9,473 bases of DNA from VFKE01 sp031400955 (GTDB taxonomy: Bacteria > Verrucomicrobiota > Verrucomicrobiia > Verrucomicrobiales > Verrucomicrobiaceae), in NCBI GenBank assembly GCA_031400955.1, contig JANNQW010000188.1, positions 1 to 9,473 of the forward strand. Direction: 5' to 3'. This document shows, one piece after another, positions 1 through 5,686 of the stretch. Position 1 is the first letter of the stretch, and each line of letters starts with the position of its first letter. A model generated the notes under the pieces. That model saw only the letters and a program-made list of their open reading frames with translations, was not told the DNA's origin and did no database searches. The position numbers and the translations under genes are program-made.

Positions 1-368
1 ACGAGCACGGCTCGCTGGAGCCGCTGCACATCGAGTCGCAGCACCAAAGCTCCCTGCGCACCCGCTTCGGCCCGCGCGTGGCCTTCACCACCAGAGTCGG
101 CCGCACGAATGTCACGCCCTCCTTCAGCGCGCAGTGGCAGCACGAGTTCCTCAATGACGAACTTCCCTTCGACGCGCGCTTCGCCGGCAGCCCCAGCAGT
201 CACTTCACCGTCCATGGGCCAAAGATCGGGCGCGACAGCGCGCTGCTCACCGCCGCAGTGAACGTCGCTTGGAGCCGCTACGCTGCCTACATTGCCTATC
301 AAGCAGACTTGGGGCGCAAGAATTACGAAAATCAGACTGTGCTTGCCGGCTTCCGTGTCGGCTGGTGA
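1..368 (+). CDS. Autotransporter beta-barrel domain protein, C-terminal fragment
   Basis: The reading frame is open from base 3 with no in-frame start that fits a gene beginning, so this is the 3' end of a longer gene entering from the left edge. The roughly 121 visible residues resemble the last strands of an autotransporter beta-barrel (PF03797-like): an SLRTRFGPRVAF strand, a WQHEF turn, the segment GPKIGRDSALL, and a final strand ending AGFRVGW. The terminal aromatic residue fits the beta-signal recognised by the BAM complex. Such barrels sit in the outer membrane and display or secrete an N-terminal passenger, which lies outside the window, so its role is unknown. It converges on the protease gene at 467-1774, with 98 bp between the two stop codons. 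The family call rests on pattern recognition, not on a search. Confidence 0.75.
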   Translation, partial: EHGSLEPLHIESQHQSSLRTRFGPRVAFTTRVGRTNVTPSFSAQWQHEFLNDELPFDARFAGSPSSHFTVHGPKIGRDSALLTAAVNVAWSRYAAYIAYQADLGRKNYENQTVLAGFRVGW

Positions 369-408
369 ACAAAAGATTGATTGGCAAAAGCTCGAATCAT
401 GGATCTCC

Positions 409-426
409 CGGTCTGACAGTAGACCG
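409..426. terminator. Weak hairpin between convergent genes
   Basis: A perfect 6-bp inverted repeat (CGGTCT and AGACCG) with a 6-nt loop lies between the converging autotransporter and protease genes. Neither strand has a T-run after it, so it is not a classical intrinsic terminator. It could weakly aid termination from both sides or be chance. Confidence 0.25.
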
Positions 427-466
427 ACAGTGAACAAGTCTGGCGGGAACCGGAAGGCGCCTCGCT

Positions 467-1774
467 TCAGCGGGTGACGGGCAGGTGCAGCATACCTGCT
501 CCGGCCTGCTGCTTGTTGGCCGGAATGCTCAGCGCGCTCTTGGACAGAGTGGTAAACACATTGCCACCCTGGCTCAAAATAGCAGCCGCTGCGCCGCTCA
601 CGAGTGCGGCGGCTTGCGATGTTCCGTCGCCAATGGCCAGGTAGGGCTTGTTGCCTTGGGCATACGCCGACGGAATTCCCACTCCCGGCGCGGCCAGCGT
701 GGGATCACCGGAATTGGAATAGTAAGCGAGCCGACCGGCGGCATCCACTCCGCTCACCGAAATGACACCCACATAAGCCGCAGGCCAGTCTTTGACAGCG
801 GCACTGTCATTGCCGACTGAAGCCACCACGACGACGCCACGCTGCAACGCATGATTAATGGCCTGCGCGACGACCGGTGAATCACCGTAGGAACCCATAC
901 TGATGTTGATGATCTGCGCCCCTCGCTCCAGGGCTATTTCGATTCCGCGCGCGAGCAGAAAGCTGTCGCTGCCGCCCGCACCGGCAATGCGGACATCAAG
1001 AATTTTTGCAGCCGGTGACACGCCCTGCGCGCCGTTGACATTGCCGACGATCAACGAAGCAATTGCGGTGCCATGCCCATCAAACGGCTGGCCATCTTTA
1101 ACCAAATCAACATGCGTGACCTGCCCCTCGCTGAAGGCGGGATGCGCCGAGACTCCCGAGTCCAGCACCGCGACCGTGACTCCCTTGCCCCAGAGCGAGC
1201 GATTAACCTCCGGACCAGCACCAATGGCCGAGAGCAAGGCGTCGCCGAATTGCAAATCACCGCCGCCGCTGCGCTGTTCCTTCGGCGGTATTCCCGGCGG
1301 CTGCACCGGAAAATTGGCCCCGATTCCCGCATAGTCACCACCGTGATCCAGCAGTTCGCGGCGAAGCTTGTCGAGCGAATCAAAGGCGACGCGCACACTA
1401 AGCAGAGAATCGAGGCGTCCCTTCACAACCAGTCCCTGAGCGGCGGCGCGATTGAGAAAATCGGACATGGTCGCTATCGACGCGAATGTCAGAATCGCTT
1501 CGTTGGGGATGGATCCCTTCGGTTGCACTCGTTGCGCCAATTCATCGGCCGGCAAAATAACGGCAGAAATATCCGCTGGCTCAATGCCCGGAGTTAACGC
1601 CTGAACACTACCCTTCAGCCGGGGTGGATTGTGAGCAACAACCGAACTCGCCCGGACTGCTTCAAGATCGGTTGCAGGATTCCAATCAAGCTTCAACGCA
1701 GCCATGCCCGCAATCATCAACAGAATCACGCCAATGATCGCGACTCGGTATGCTGCTGGGCGGGTGGGCTTCAT
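467..1774 (-). CDS. Membrane-anchored S8 (subtilisin-like) serine protease
   Basis: This is a subtilase with the Asp-His-Ser triad in the usual order. Numbered from the ATG at 1774 (435 residues): D205 in VAVLDSG, H234 in DGHGTAIASL, oxyanion Asn322 in ASVGND, and nucleophile S386 in GDGTSQAAALVSG. Residues about 11-27 are a single hydrophobic segment (VAIIGVILLMIAGMAAL), a signal anchor or uncleaved signal, so the protease domain should face the periplasm. Residues about 85-140 precede the catalytic domain and may be an inhibitor-like propeptide. The protein ends soon after the catalytic core. The serine motif GTSQAAALVSG departs from the common GTSMAAPHVAG, but every catalytic residue is present. 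A GTG at 1798 would add eight residues; the ATG is preferred because it gives a compact basic N-terminus before the hydrophobic stretch. It lies 85 bp downstream of folE2 on the same strand, so cotranscription is possible, but it has no obvious zinc-regulon role. The substrate is unknown. Confidence 0.85.
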   Translation of the reverse strand: MKPTRPAAYRVAIIGVILLMIAGMAALKLDWNPATDLEAVRASSVVAHNPPRLKGSVQALTPGIEPADISAVILPADELAQRVQPKGSIPNEAILTFASIATMSDFLNRAAAQGLVVKGRLDSLLSVRVAFDSLDKLRRELLDHGGDYAGIGANFPVQPPGIPPKEQRSGGGDLQFGDALLSAIGAGPEVNRSLWGKGVTVAVLDSGVSAHPAFSEGQVTHVDLVKDGQPFDGHGTAIASLIVGNVNGAQGVSPAAKILDVRIAGAGGSDSFLLARGIEIALERGAQIINISMGSYGDSPVVAQAINHALQRGVVVVASVGNDSAAVKDWPAAYVGVISVSGVDAAGRLAYYSNSGDPTLAAPGVGIPSAYAQGNKPYLAIGDGTSQAAALVSGAAAAILSQGGNVFTTLSKSALSIPANKQQAGAGMLHLPVTR

Positions 1775-1859
1775 GTAGAAGGAACGATTGGCGAGCACTA
1801 AACCAGCATCAGACGCTCAATAAATATTAAACTCGTTGCAACACGAAGAATGACAAAAC

Positions 1860-2654
1860 TCACACCCGCGCCTGCTCCCCGCTCAATCGCTGCTCGATGA
1901 CGGCATAGGCGTTGTGGTTGTGGATGGATTCGAAATTTTCCGCCTCGACCCGGAACCACGTCAACTGCGGATGCGCCTGGGCGCGGAGAGCCACGTTCCG
2001 CACGAGATCCTCCACAAAGACCGGATTGTCGTAGGCCTGCTCAGTGACGAATTTCTCGTCGGGTCGCTTCAGCAGACTGTAAAGACCGGAGCTGGCGCTG
2101 GCCTCAACGAGTTCAACAAGATCCTCAATCCAGACTGGTTCACGGAAGCGGACTGAGAGCGTGACAACACCGCGCTGGTTGTGCGCGCCGCGCGTGCTGA
2201 TAGCCTTGGAGCATGGGCAGAGCGTGGTCACGGCAACTTCGACGGTGACCACGAAATCCACTTTGTCCTTCTCGGCGTCGACCGCGAAAACCACGCCGTA
2301 GTCCAGAAGTCCCTCAGCGCCGCTGACAGGTGCTTTCTTTGTGCGGAAATACGGGAAACGAAATTCAACATGGGCCTTCTCCGAGTTGAGTTTCTTCATG
2401 AGCTCGATCGGCATGCCGGCGATGCTGGCCACGGTAAGTTCATGACCGTGCGCATGGAGCACCTCTACAAAACGGCTCATGTGCGTGCCCTTGAATTGGT
2501 GCGGCAGATCCACGCCCAGTGAAACCGTGGCCACGGTGGACTGCTCAACTTGATCGCGATCCCGAATGCGCAAGGGAAAGCGCAGGCTTTTCACACCGAC
2601 GCGATCGATCGGAATGCCGCGGGCGTCGCGCTGGCTCTGGGTGTCGTGAAGCAT
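1860..2654 (-). CDS. folE2: GTP cyclohydrolase IB (FolE2)
   Basis: FolE2 converts GTP to 7,8-dihydroneopterin triphosphate, the first step towards tetrahydrofolate and also the entry to queuosine precursors. It is the alternative to the strictly zinc-dependent FolE and can use other divalent metals, which is why it is induced under zinc limitation in several bacteria. The 264 residues are full length for the family. Visible hallmarks are the N-terminal SQRDARGIPIDRVGVKSLRF, the GTHMSRF motif near 56-62, TTLCPCSKAIS near 143-153 with the metal-ligand and catalytic Cys146, GAHNQRG near 156-162 with His158, and the C-terminal ENFESIHNHNAYA near 239-251. The ATG at 2654 gives the N-terminus expected for the family. 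It follows rpsR on the same strand, but a strong terminator (2707-2732) sits between them, so it is reached by read-through or by a promoter I could not locate. Confidence 0.95.
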   Translation of the reverse strand: MLHDTQSQRDARGIPIDRVGVKSLRFPLRIRDRDQVEQSTVATVSLGVDLPHQFKGTHMSRFVEVLHAHGHELTVASIAGMPIELMKKLNSEKAHVEFRFPYFRTKKAPVSGAEGLLDYGVVFAVDAEKDKVDFVVTVEVAVTTLCPCSKAISTRGAHNQRGVVTLSVRFREPVWIEDLVELVEASASSGLYSLLKRPDEKFVTEQAYDNPVFVEDLVRNVALRAQAHPQLTWFRVEAENFESIHNHNAYAVIEQRLSGEQARV

Positions 2655-2704
2655 GGTCTGAACGCTGCGGGCCGTAGCGGAATGAAAGACGACCTTGGAA
2701 CAAA

Positions 2705-2732
2705 AAACGTCCCAGCCCGGAGGCTGGAACGT
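2705..2732 (-). terminator. Intrinsic terminator after rpsR, before folE2
   Basis: Read on the minus strand, ACGTTCCAGCC pairs with GGCTGGGACGT to form an 11-bp stem that includes one G-U pair. The loop is TCCG closed by C-G, a member of the very stable UNCG tetraloop class. The stem runs straight into six T residues. This is a textbook Rho-independent terminator for the dksA-like/rpmG/rpsR transcript. It begins about 33 nt after the rpsR stop codon and ends about 50 nt before folE2, so it separates folE2 from the upstream genes unless read-through occurs. Confidence 0.8.
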
Positions 2733-2765
2733 CGTGAAAGTTTCGAAAGTGCGGAAATCCGCAGA

Positions 2766-3005
2766 TCAAGGCATCAGGTTCACAGCCCGGGCGCGGCGAA
2801 TCTCCTTGGTGATCTTGCGGTGCATCCAAGCGGGGACGCCCGTGATGCGGCGCGGGAGTATCTTGCCGGTTTCGGTGGTGAACTTGCTCAGAATCTCGGG
2901 GTGCTTATAGGTCACCTTGTCGATCTGAATGTCGAGCCGGCGCCGCGGCATGCGTCGGTTCGACTTGCGGAAATTAATGAGGCGTTGCTGGGTCTTGGGC
3001 TGCAT
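2766..3005 (-). CDS. rpsR: 30S ribosomal protein S18, cysteine-free form
   Basis: This 79-residue basic protein matches bS18, a small-subunit protein of the platform next to S6. The family core is clear: a segment around IDKVTYKHPEILSKF, then TETGKILPRRITG near 45-56, then HRKITKEIRRARAVNLMP to the end. It contains no cysteine, so it lacks the zinc-binding cysteines of the C-plus form and should not need zinc. The ATG at 3005 lies 17 nt after the rpmG stop, so the two are almost certainly cotranscribed. C-minus ribosomal paralogues are typical Zur targets, replacing zinc-containing versions to spare zinc. Whether a second, C-plus copy exists elsewhere cannot be seen; if not, this may be the housekeeping S18. 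No Shine-Dalgarno sequence precedes it. Confidence 0.93.
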   Translation of the reverse strand: MQPKTQQRLINFRKSNRRMPRRRLDIQIDKVTYKHPEILSKFTTETGKILPRRITGVPAWMHRKITKEIRRARAVNLMP

Positions 3006-3022
3006 GGGATGAAAGTGTTGGC

Positions 3023-3196
3023 CTAGCGGGTTTCGCGATGAAGCGTGCGACGGTTCAGGAAGGGATTGAATTTTTTCTTCTCAAGCCGGTTCGGCGTGCG
3101 CGGACTTTTCTTGTTGCGCGTGGAGACGTAGCGCGATGGCGCCTTGCCTTCGGCGCGCGCTTCGGTGCATTCGAGTATGATGATTTCCTGAGCCAT
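3023..3196 (-). CDS. rpmG: 50S ribosomal protein L33, zinc-ribbon-less form
   Basis: A 57-residue gene runs from the ATG at 3196 to a TAG at 3023. The product begins MAQEIIILECTEARAEGK and ends LNRRTLHRETR, with the L33 signature RYVSTRNKK, a PNRLEKKKFNPF segment and the TLHRETR tail. Zinc-binding L33 has two CxxC pairs. Here only Cys10 remains; its partner is Ala13 and the second pair is replaced around FNPF, so the zinc ribbon cannot form. This is therefore a C-minus L33, able to replace a zinc-containing form when zinc is short. It lies 77 bp after the dksA-like gene and 17 bp before rpsR on the same strand. The single leftover cysteine suggests descent from a C-plus ancestor. Confidence 0.92.
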   Translation of the reverse strand: MAQEIIILECTEARAEGKAPSRYVSTRNKKSPRTPNRLEKKKFNPFLNRRTLHRETR

Positions 3197-3273
3197 GGGT
3201 AAGGGGGATGCTAGAATGGTTCACTCCTTCATGAAGTCAAGCGCCGATTCATTGCCCGGCGAATTCGGTTGAT

Positions 3274-4185
3274 TCACAATTCAGTTGATTCAGTGGCCAC
3301 GGGCGTGGGCGCATCATCTTCACCTTCTTCATCGTCCTCAGAATCGCTTTCGTCGTCGAGCTTGAAGACGGAACGCGGGGCCACGCGGCGGGGGCCACCG
3401 GCGAACTGGTTGCGCTCGATCTGCTCCTGCGCCTCGCGAGTGAAGCGAGTGAAAGGCAGCGCCTCGAGACGCTCCTCATGGATGCGCTTCCCGGTCATCT
3501 CGCAGTAGCCGTAGCTGCGCTGGTCGATGCGCTTCAGGGCGTCCTGAATTTCATTCAGCGCATCCTGCTCTTTGCTCAAAAGGCTCAGCGCAAAATCGCG
3601 GTCATAGGCATCACTGCCCGCATCACCCATGTGCATCCCCCCCACGGAGGCATCGCTGCCTTCCGGTCGGGTGCGGATGCTTTCATTGGCAACACCCTCG
3701 ATAGCTTCCAGCAAATGCGTGCGCAGATCGAGCAGGCGCTGTTTTTGCTTCTTCAAAAATACAGCAGGCAAAGGCGGACGCTTGCCTTCAGGAATCGCAG
3801 GAAGATCGTCGAGACTGATGCCACGGATTGGCTTGGGTGGTGGCGTAGATGGACGGACCGGATATGATACAAGAGGGCGACCGTTCTTCTGAGCCGCAGC
3901 AGCCTTGCCTTTAACAACAATAGGAGCGGGAGCAGCCTTGACCGTTTTGGCGGCTGGTTTGGAGACCGCTTTCGGCGTCGGCGCAATTTTCTTCTTGCTC
4001 GCCTTGGCAATCGGCTTCTTGGCCGCTGGCTTCTTGGCAACCGGCTTCTTCGGCGCGGATTTCGCCTTCTTCTTCAGCTTCACAGCCTTGGATTTCGGAG
4101 CAGACTTTTTCGGGGCTGCTTTCTTCGGAGCTGCTTTCTTTTTGACTGCAGCTTTGACGGACTTTTTCTTGGATTTGTTAGCCAT
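3274..4185 (-). CDS. TraR/DksA-family regulator with degenerate zinc finger and histone-like tail
   Basis: Three parts are visible in the 303 residues. Residues 1-105 are a Lys/Ala/Pro-rich tail with KKAAPKK-type repeats, like histone H1 or bacterial HC1-type DNA-binding tails. Residues about 135-262 form a DksA-like module: a coiled-coil helix (FLKKQKQRLLDLRTHLLEAI), an acidic tip around GDAGSDAYDRDFALSLL (187-203), a return helix, then the zinc-finger position YGYCEMTGKRI and RLEALPFTRFTREAQ. Residues about 277-303 are strongly acidic. DksA enters the RNA polymerase secondary channel and tunes initiation with ppGpp. Of the four zinc-finger cysteines only Cys228 remains; the others align with Thr231, Thr249 and Ala252. 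A lone Cys plus Thr is also what I recall for zinc-independent DksA2 of Pseudomonas aeruginosa. As first gene of the minus-strand zinc-sparing arm, its position fits that role. The ATG at 4185 gives a basic start MANKSKKK. Confidence 0.88.
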   Translation of the reverse strand: MANKSKKKSVKAAVKKKAAPKKAAPKKSAPKSKAVKLKKKAKSAPKKPVAKKPAAKKPIAKASKKKIAPTPKAVSKPAAKTVKAAPAPIVVKGKAAAAQKNGRPLVSYPVRPSTPPPKPIRGISLDDLPAIPEGKRPPLPAVFLKKQKQRLLDLRTHLLEAIEGVANESIRTRPEGSDASVGGMHMGDAGSDAYDRDFALSLLSKEQDALNEIQDALKRIDQRSYGYCEMTGKRIHEERLEALPFTRFTREAQEQIERNQFAGGPRRVAPRSVFKLDDESDSEDDEEGEDDAPTPVATESTEL

Positions 4186-4226
4186 GATGATCAGGGAGGT
4201 CAGGGATGTTGTGAAACCGGGGCGCG

Positions 4227-4266
4227 TTGGGTCGACTTTCTACGAGAGGTTGCTCGACCGACCCAA
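4227..4266 (-). other. Compound stem-loop in the 5' leader of the dksA-like gene
   Basis: TTGGGTCG at 4227-4234 pairs perfectly with CGACCCAA at 4259-4266. Inside the 24-nt loop, CGAG (4243-4246) pairs with CTCG (4253-4256). A run of six A follows on the plus strand, so on the minus strand the T-run comes before the stem and it is not a terminator in either direction. It would lie in the roughly 160-nt untranslated leader of the minus-strand transcript, about 40-80 nt from the start codon. It could affect RNA stability or translation. No known riboswitch class is recognised. Confidence 0.4.
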
Positions 4267-4284
4267 AAAACGAGCACCGACGCT

Positions 4285-4297
4285 AGCCCCAAGGGCT
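4285..4297 (-). other. Small GC-rich hairpin in the same leader
   Basis: AGCCC at 4285-4289 and GGGCT at 4293-4297 form a 5-bp stem with a 3-nt loop, upstream of the larger stem-loop at 4227-4266 in the minus-strand transcript. No T-run follows. It may be part of one structured leader or be chance. Confidence 0.25.
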
Positions 4298-4348
4298 GAA
4301 TTCGCAACAATAAAAGATTCCTCAATCTACAGCGGGTCAATTTTCCGG

Positions 4349-4377
4349 ACGATAAAACACCGCATCCCTTAACGCAA
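4349..4377 (-). promoter_or_regulatory. Candidate sigma70-like promoter for the dksA-like/rpmG/rpsR operon
   Basis: On the minus strand TTGCGT (4377-4372) is followed after exactly 17 nt by TATCGT (4354-4349). Matches to consensus are 3 of 6 and 4 of 6, so the boxes are weak and rest partly on position. The -35 box lies inside the palindrome at 4369-4391, so a repressor bound there would block it. Transcription would begin near 4342, giving a leader of about 160 nt. Confidence 0.35.
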
Positions 4378-4391
4378 AATACTTGCACTAA
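4369..4391. promoter_or_regulatory. Palindromic operator candidate (Zur-family box) between the divergent zinc arms
   Basis: A 23-bp imperfect palindrome has outer arms TTA and TAA, inner arms GCAA and TTGC, 2 nt between outer and inner arms and 5 nt in the centre (centre at 4380). Seven of eleven base pairs match symmetrically. Its size and dyad shape suit a dimeric Fur/Zur-type repressor. It is 49 bp before the ATG of the outer-membrane barrel gene and overlaps the candidate -35 box of the opposite operon, so one site could control both arms. That the repressor is Zur is inferred from the genes on either side; the sequence does not obviously match the proteobacterial or Gram-positive Zur consensus as I remember them. 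Confidence 0.55.
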
Positions 4392-4439
4392 TCATTGATC
4401 TGGCCACGTTTTCTTATTCGCTCACTGACGATTCTCCTC

Positions 4440-5645
4440 ATGCAAACTCCGTCCCGCCTCCCTTCAAATATCTTCCCTGCCCTCGTATTTCTCGCGGTCA
4501 TCACTTGCCTTGGACCCATCGGGGCAGACGACTCCGCCAAACAAGTCAACTGGCTCACGGGCGAAAACGTGAATCTCGGCGGCGTCCTTTTCCCGCATGC
4601 TCACTTTAACTCAGCCTACGGCGGCTCTACCACCGACCCCGCTTCACTGCTGGTGGGCCATCATGACCCCGACCGTGAAGGCTGGAACATCACGAACATC
4701 GAGTTCGCCGCTTCGCTGCGTGCGGGCGAATACTTCGAAGCCTTCGGCGCCTATGCGGCGAAAATTGACCTGGATGACAACTGGGCTGGCCAATATGAGG
4801 AGTGGTTCGGCAAGCTCAAGAACCTGCCCGGCGGTCTCGAACTGCGGGGCGGACGTTACTACAACCGCTTCGGCATCCAGAACACATTCCACCCGCACGG
4901 CTTTGATTGGGTGGACCAGTATCTCGTCAATGGGCGCTTCCTCGGCGAAGATGGCCTCACATCTATCGGCGGCGAAGTCACTTGGACGCTGCCCGTAAAC
5001 TGGACTTCGCTCATCAATGTGAGCGTCGGTGTCGCACCTAAACTCGAAGAAGAGGAGCACGCTGAGCCGGCAATCGAACCGGAGTTTGAGGCCGAAGGCG
5101 CGACCTTCGAAGATGTCATCACGGTCGTGAATTGGACGAACCTCTACGACTACAATGACTTTCACCAGTTCCGCGGCGGTCTAAGCGGAGCTTGGGGCCG
5201 GAACGAAGCTGCCAGGACAACACAGATCTATGGAGTCCATCTCGAATACCAATGGCGTCAGAACGGCTACGAGTCCGGGGGGCGCTACTTCCGCTGGCGC
5301 AATGAAGCGATGTTCCGCAGCTTCGGCGCGGTGAGCGAACCATCTCCCGCAACAGGAAAAACCCATGGTGCCGACCTGAACGAATTCGGCATGTATTCCG
5401 CACTGGCCTACGGACTCGACAATGGCCTGGAGTTCGGCTTGCGCGGCGATTATGTCAGCGGAACTCCCTCCGCCGGACTCGATGAACGCTTTCGCTTAAG
5501 CCCTTCCTTCACTTACTACTTGAACAAAAACCGCACGATGTATTTCCGGGCCCAATACAATTACGATCACGGAAGCGACTTCGGCAGCGCCAGCAGTGTC
5601 TGGACCCAGATCGGCATCAACTGGGGCGGGGCCGAGGTGCGCTGA
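4440..5645 (+). CDS. Putative zinc-responsive outer-membrane beta-barrel protein
   Basis: From the ATG at 4440 the product has 401 residues, with an N-terminal signal peptide (hydrophobic IFPALVFLAVITCLGPIGA, cleavage near residue 29) and then alternating aromatic and polar strands typical of an outer-membrane barrel. No TonB box or plug domain is visible. Notable are the His-rich N-terminal part (HAH at 53-55, HH at 74-75), GGRYYNRFGIQNTFHPHGFD near 137-156, which resembles a motif I associate with zinc-locus outer-membrane proteins, and an acidic loop KLEEEEHAEPAIEPEFEAEG at 201-220 that could attract metal. The chain ends in a short tail after a last strand near WTQIGINW. As first gene of the znu operon its likely job is passage of zinc or a zinc chelate into the periplasm. 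A TTG at 4395 would add 15 residues but starts next to the operator and breaks the signal-peptide pattern. Substrate and transport mode are inferred. Confidence 0.75.
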   Translation: MQTPSRLPSNIFPALVFLAVITCLGPIGADDSAKQVNWLTGENVNLGGVLFPHAHFNSAYGGSTTDPASLLVGHHDPDREGWNITNIEFAASLRAGEYFEAFGAYAAKIDLDDNWAGQYEEWFGKLKNLPGGLELRGGRYYNRFGIQNTFHPHGFDWVDQYLVNGRFLGEDGLTSIGGEVTWTLPVNWTSLINVSVGVAPKLEEEEHAEPAIEPEFEAEGATFEDVITVVNWTNLYDYNDFHQFRGGLSGAWGRNEAARTTQIYGVHLEYQWRQNGYESGGRYFRWRNEAMFRSFGAVSEPSPATGKTHGADLNEFGMYSALAYGLDNGLEFGLRGDYVSGTPSAGLDERFRLSPSFTYYLNKNRTMYFRAQYNYDHGSDFGSASSVWTQIGINWGGAEVR

Positions 5646-5686
5646 CACATTCTTCAATGAATTTCCAAAATCAATCCTTCACTAAA

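Noticed and set aside
1799..1859. AT-rich gap upstream of the protease gene as a promoter
   Set aside because: TTGTCA and several AT-rich -10-like strings are present but none has 16-18 nt spacing.
3227..3236. Perfect 10-bp palindrome CTTCATGAAG before rpmG as an operator
   Set aside because: Short, shares no sequence with the 4369-4391 dyad and does not extend beyond 10 bp, so chance is likely.
3205..3240. Separate promoter for rpmG: TTGACT on the minus strand near 3235-3240
   Set aside because: The -35-like box is good but no acceptable -10 box lies 16-18 nt downstream, and the gene fits cotranscription with the dksA-like gene.
4227..4270. Stem-loop plus A6 read as an intrinsic terminator
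   Set aside because: A-run follows on the plus strand and the T-run comes before the stem on the minus strand, so neither direction has the stem-then-T order.
3905..4372. Plus-strand open frame opposite the dksA-like gene with a Phe/Ala-rich 'membrane' product
   Set aside because: It is the mirror image of the Lys/Ala-rich tail coded on the other strand; the repeats AAG/GCC read backwards give Phe/Ala-rich peptides.
4395..4439. TTG start adding 15 residues to the outer-membrane barrel protein
   Set aside because: It would begin 3 bp from the palindrome and put a poor basic stretch before a good signal peptide; the ATG at 4440 gives a normal signal peptide.
4440..4520. Lipoprotein signal in the barrel protein (Cys23)
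   Set aside because: The residue before the Cys is Thr (VITC), which does not fit a lipobox, and a normal cleavage site follows near residue 29.
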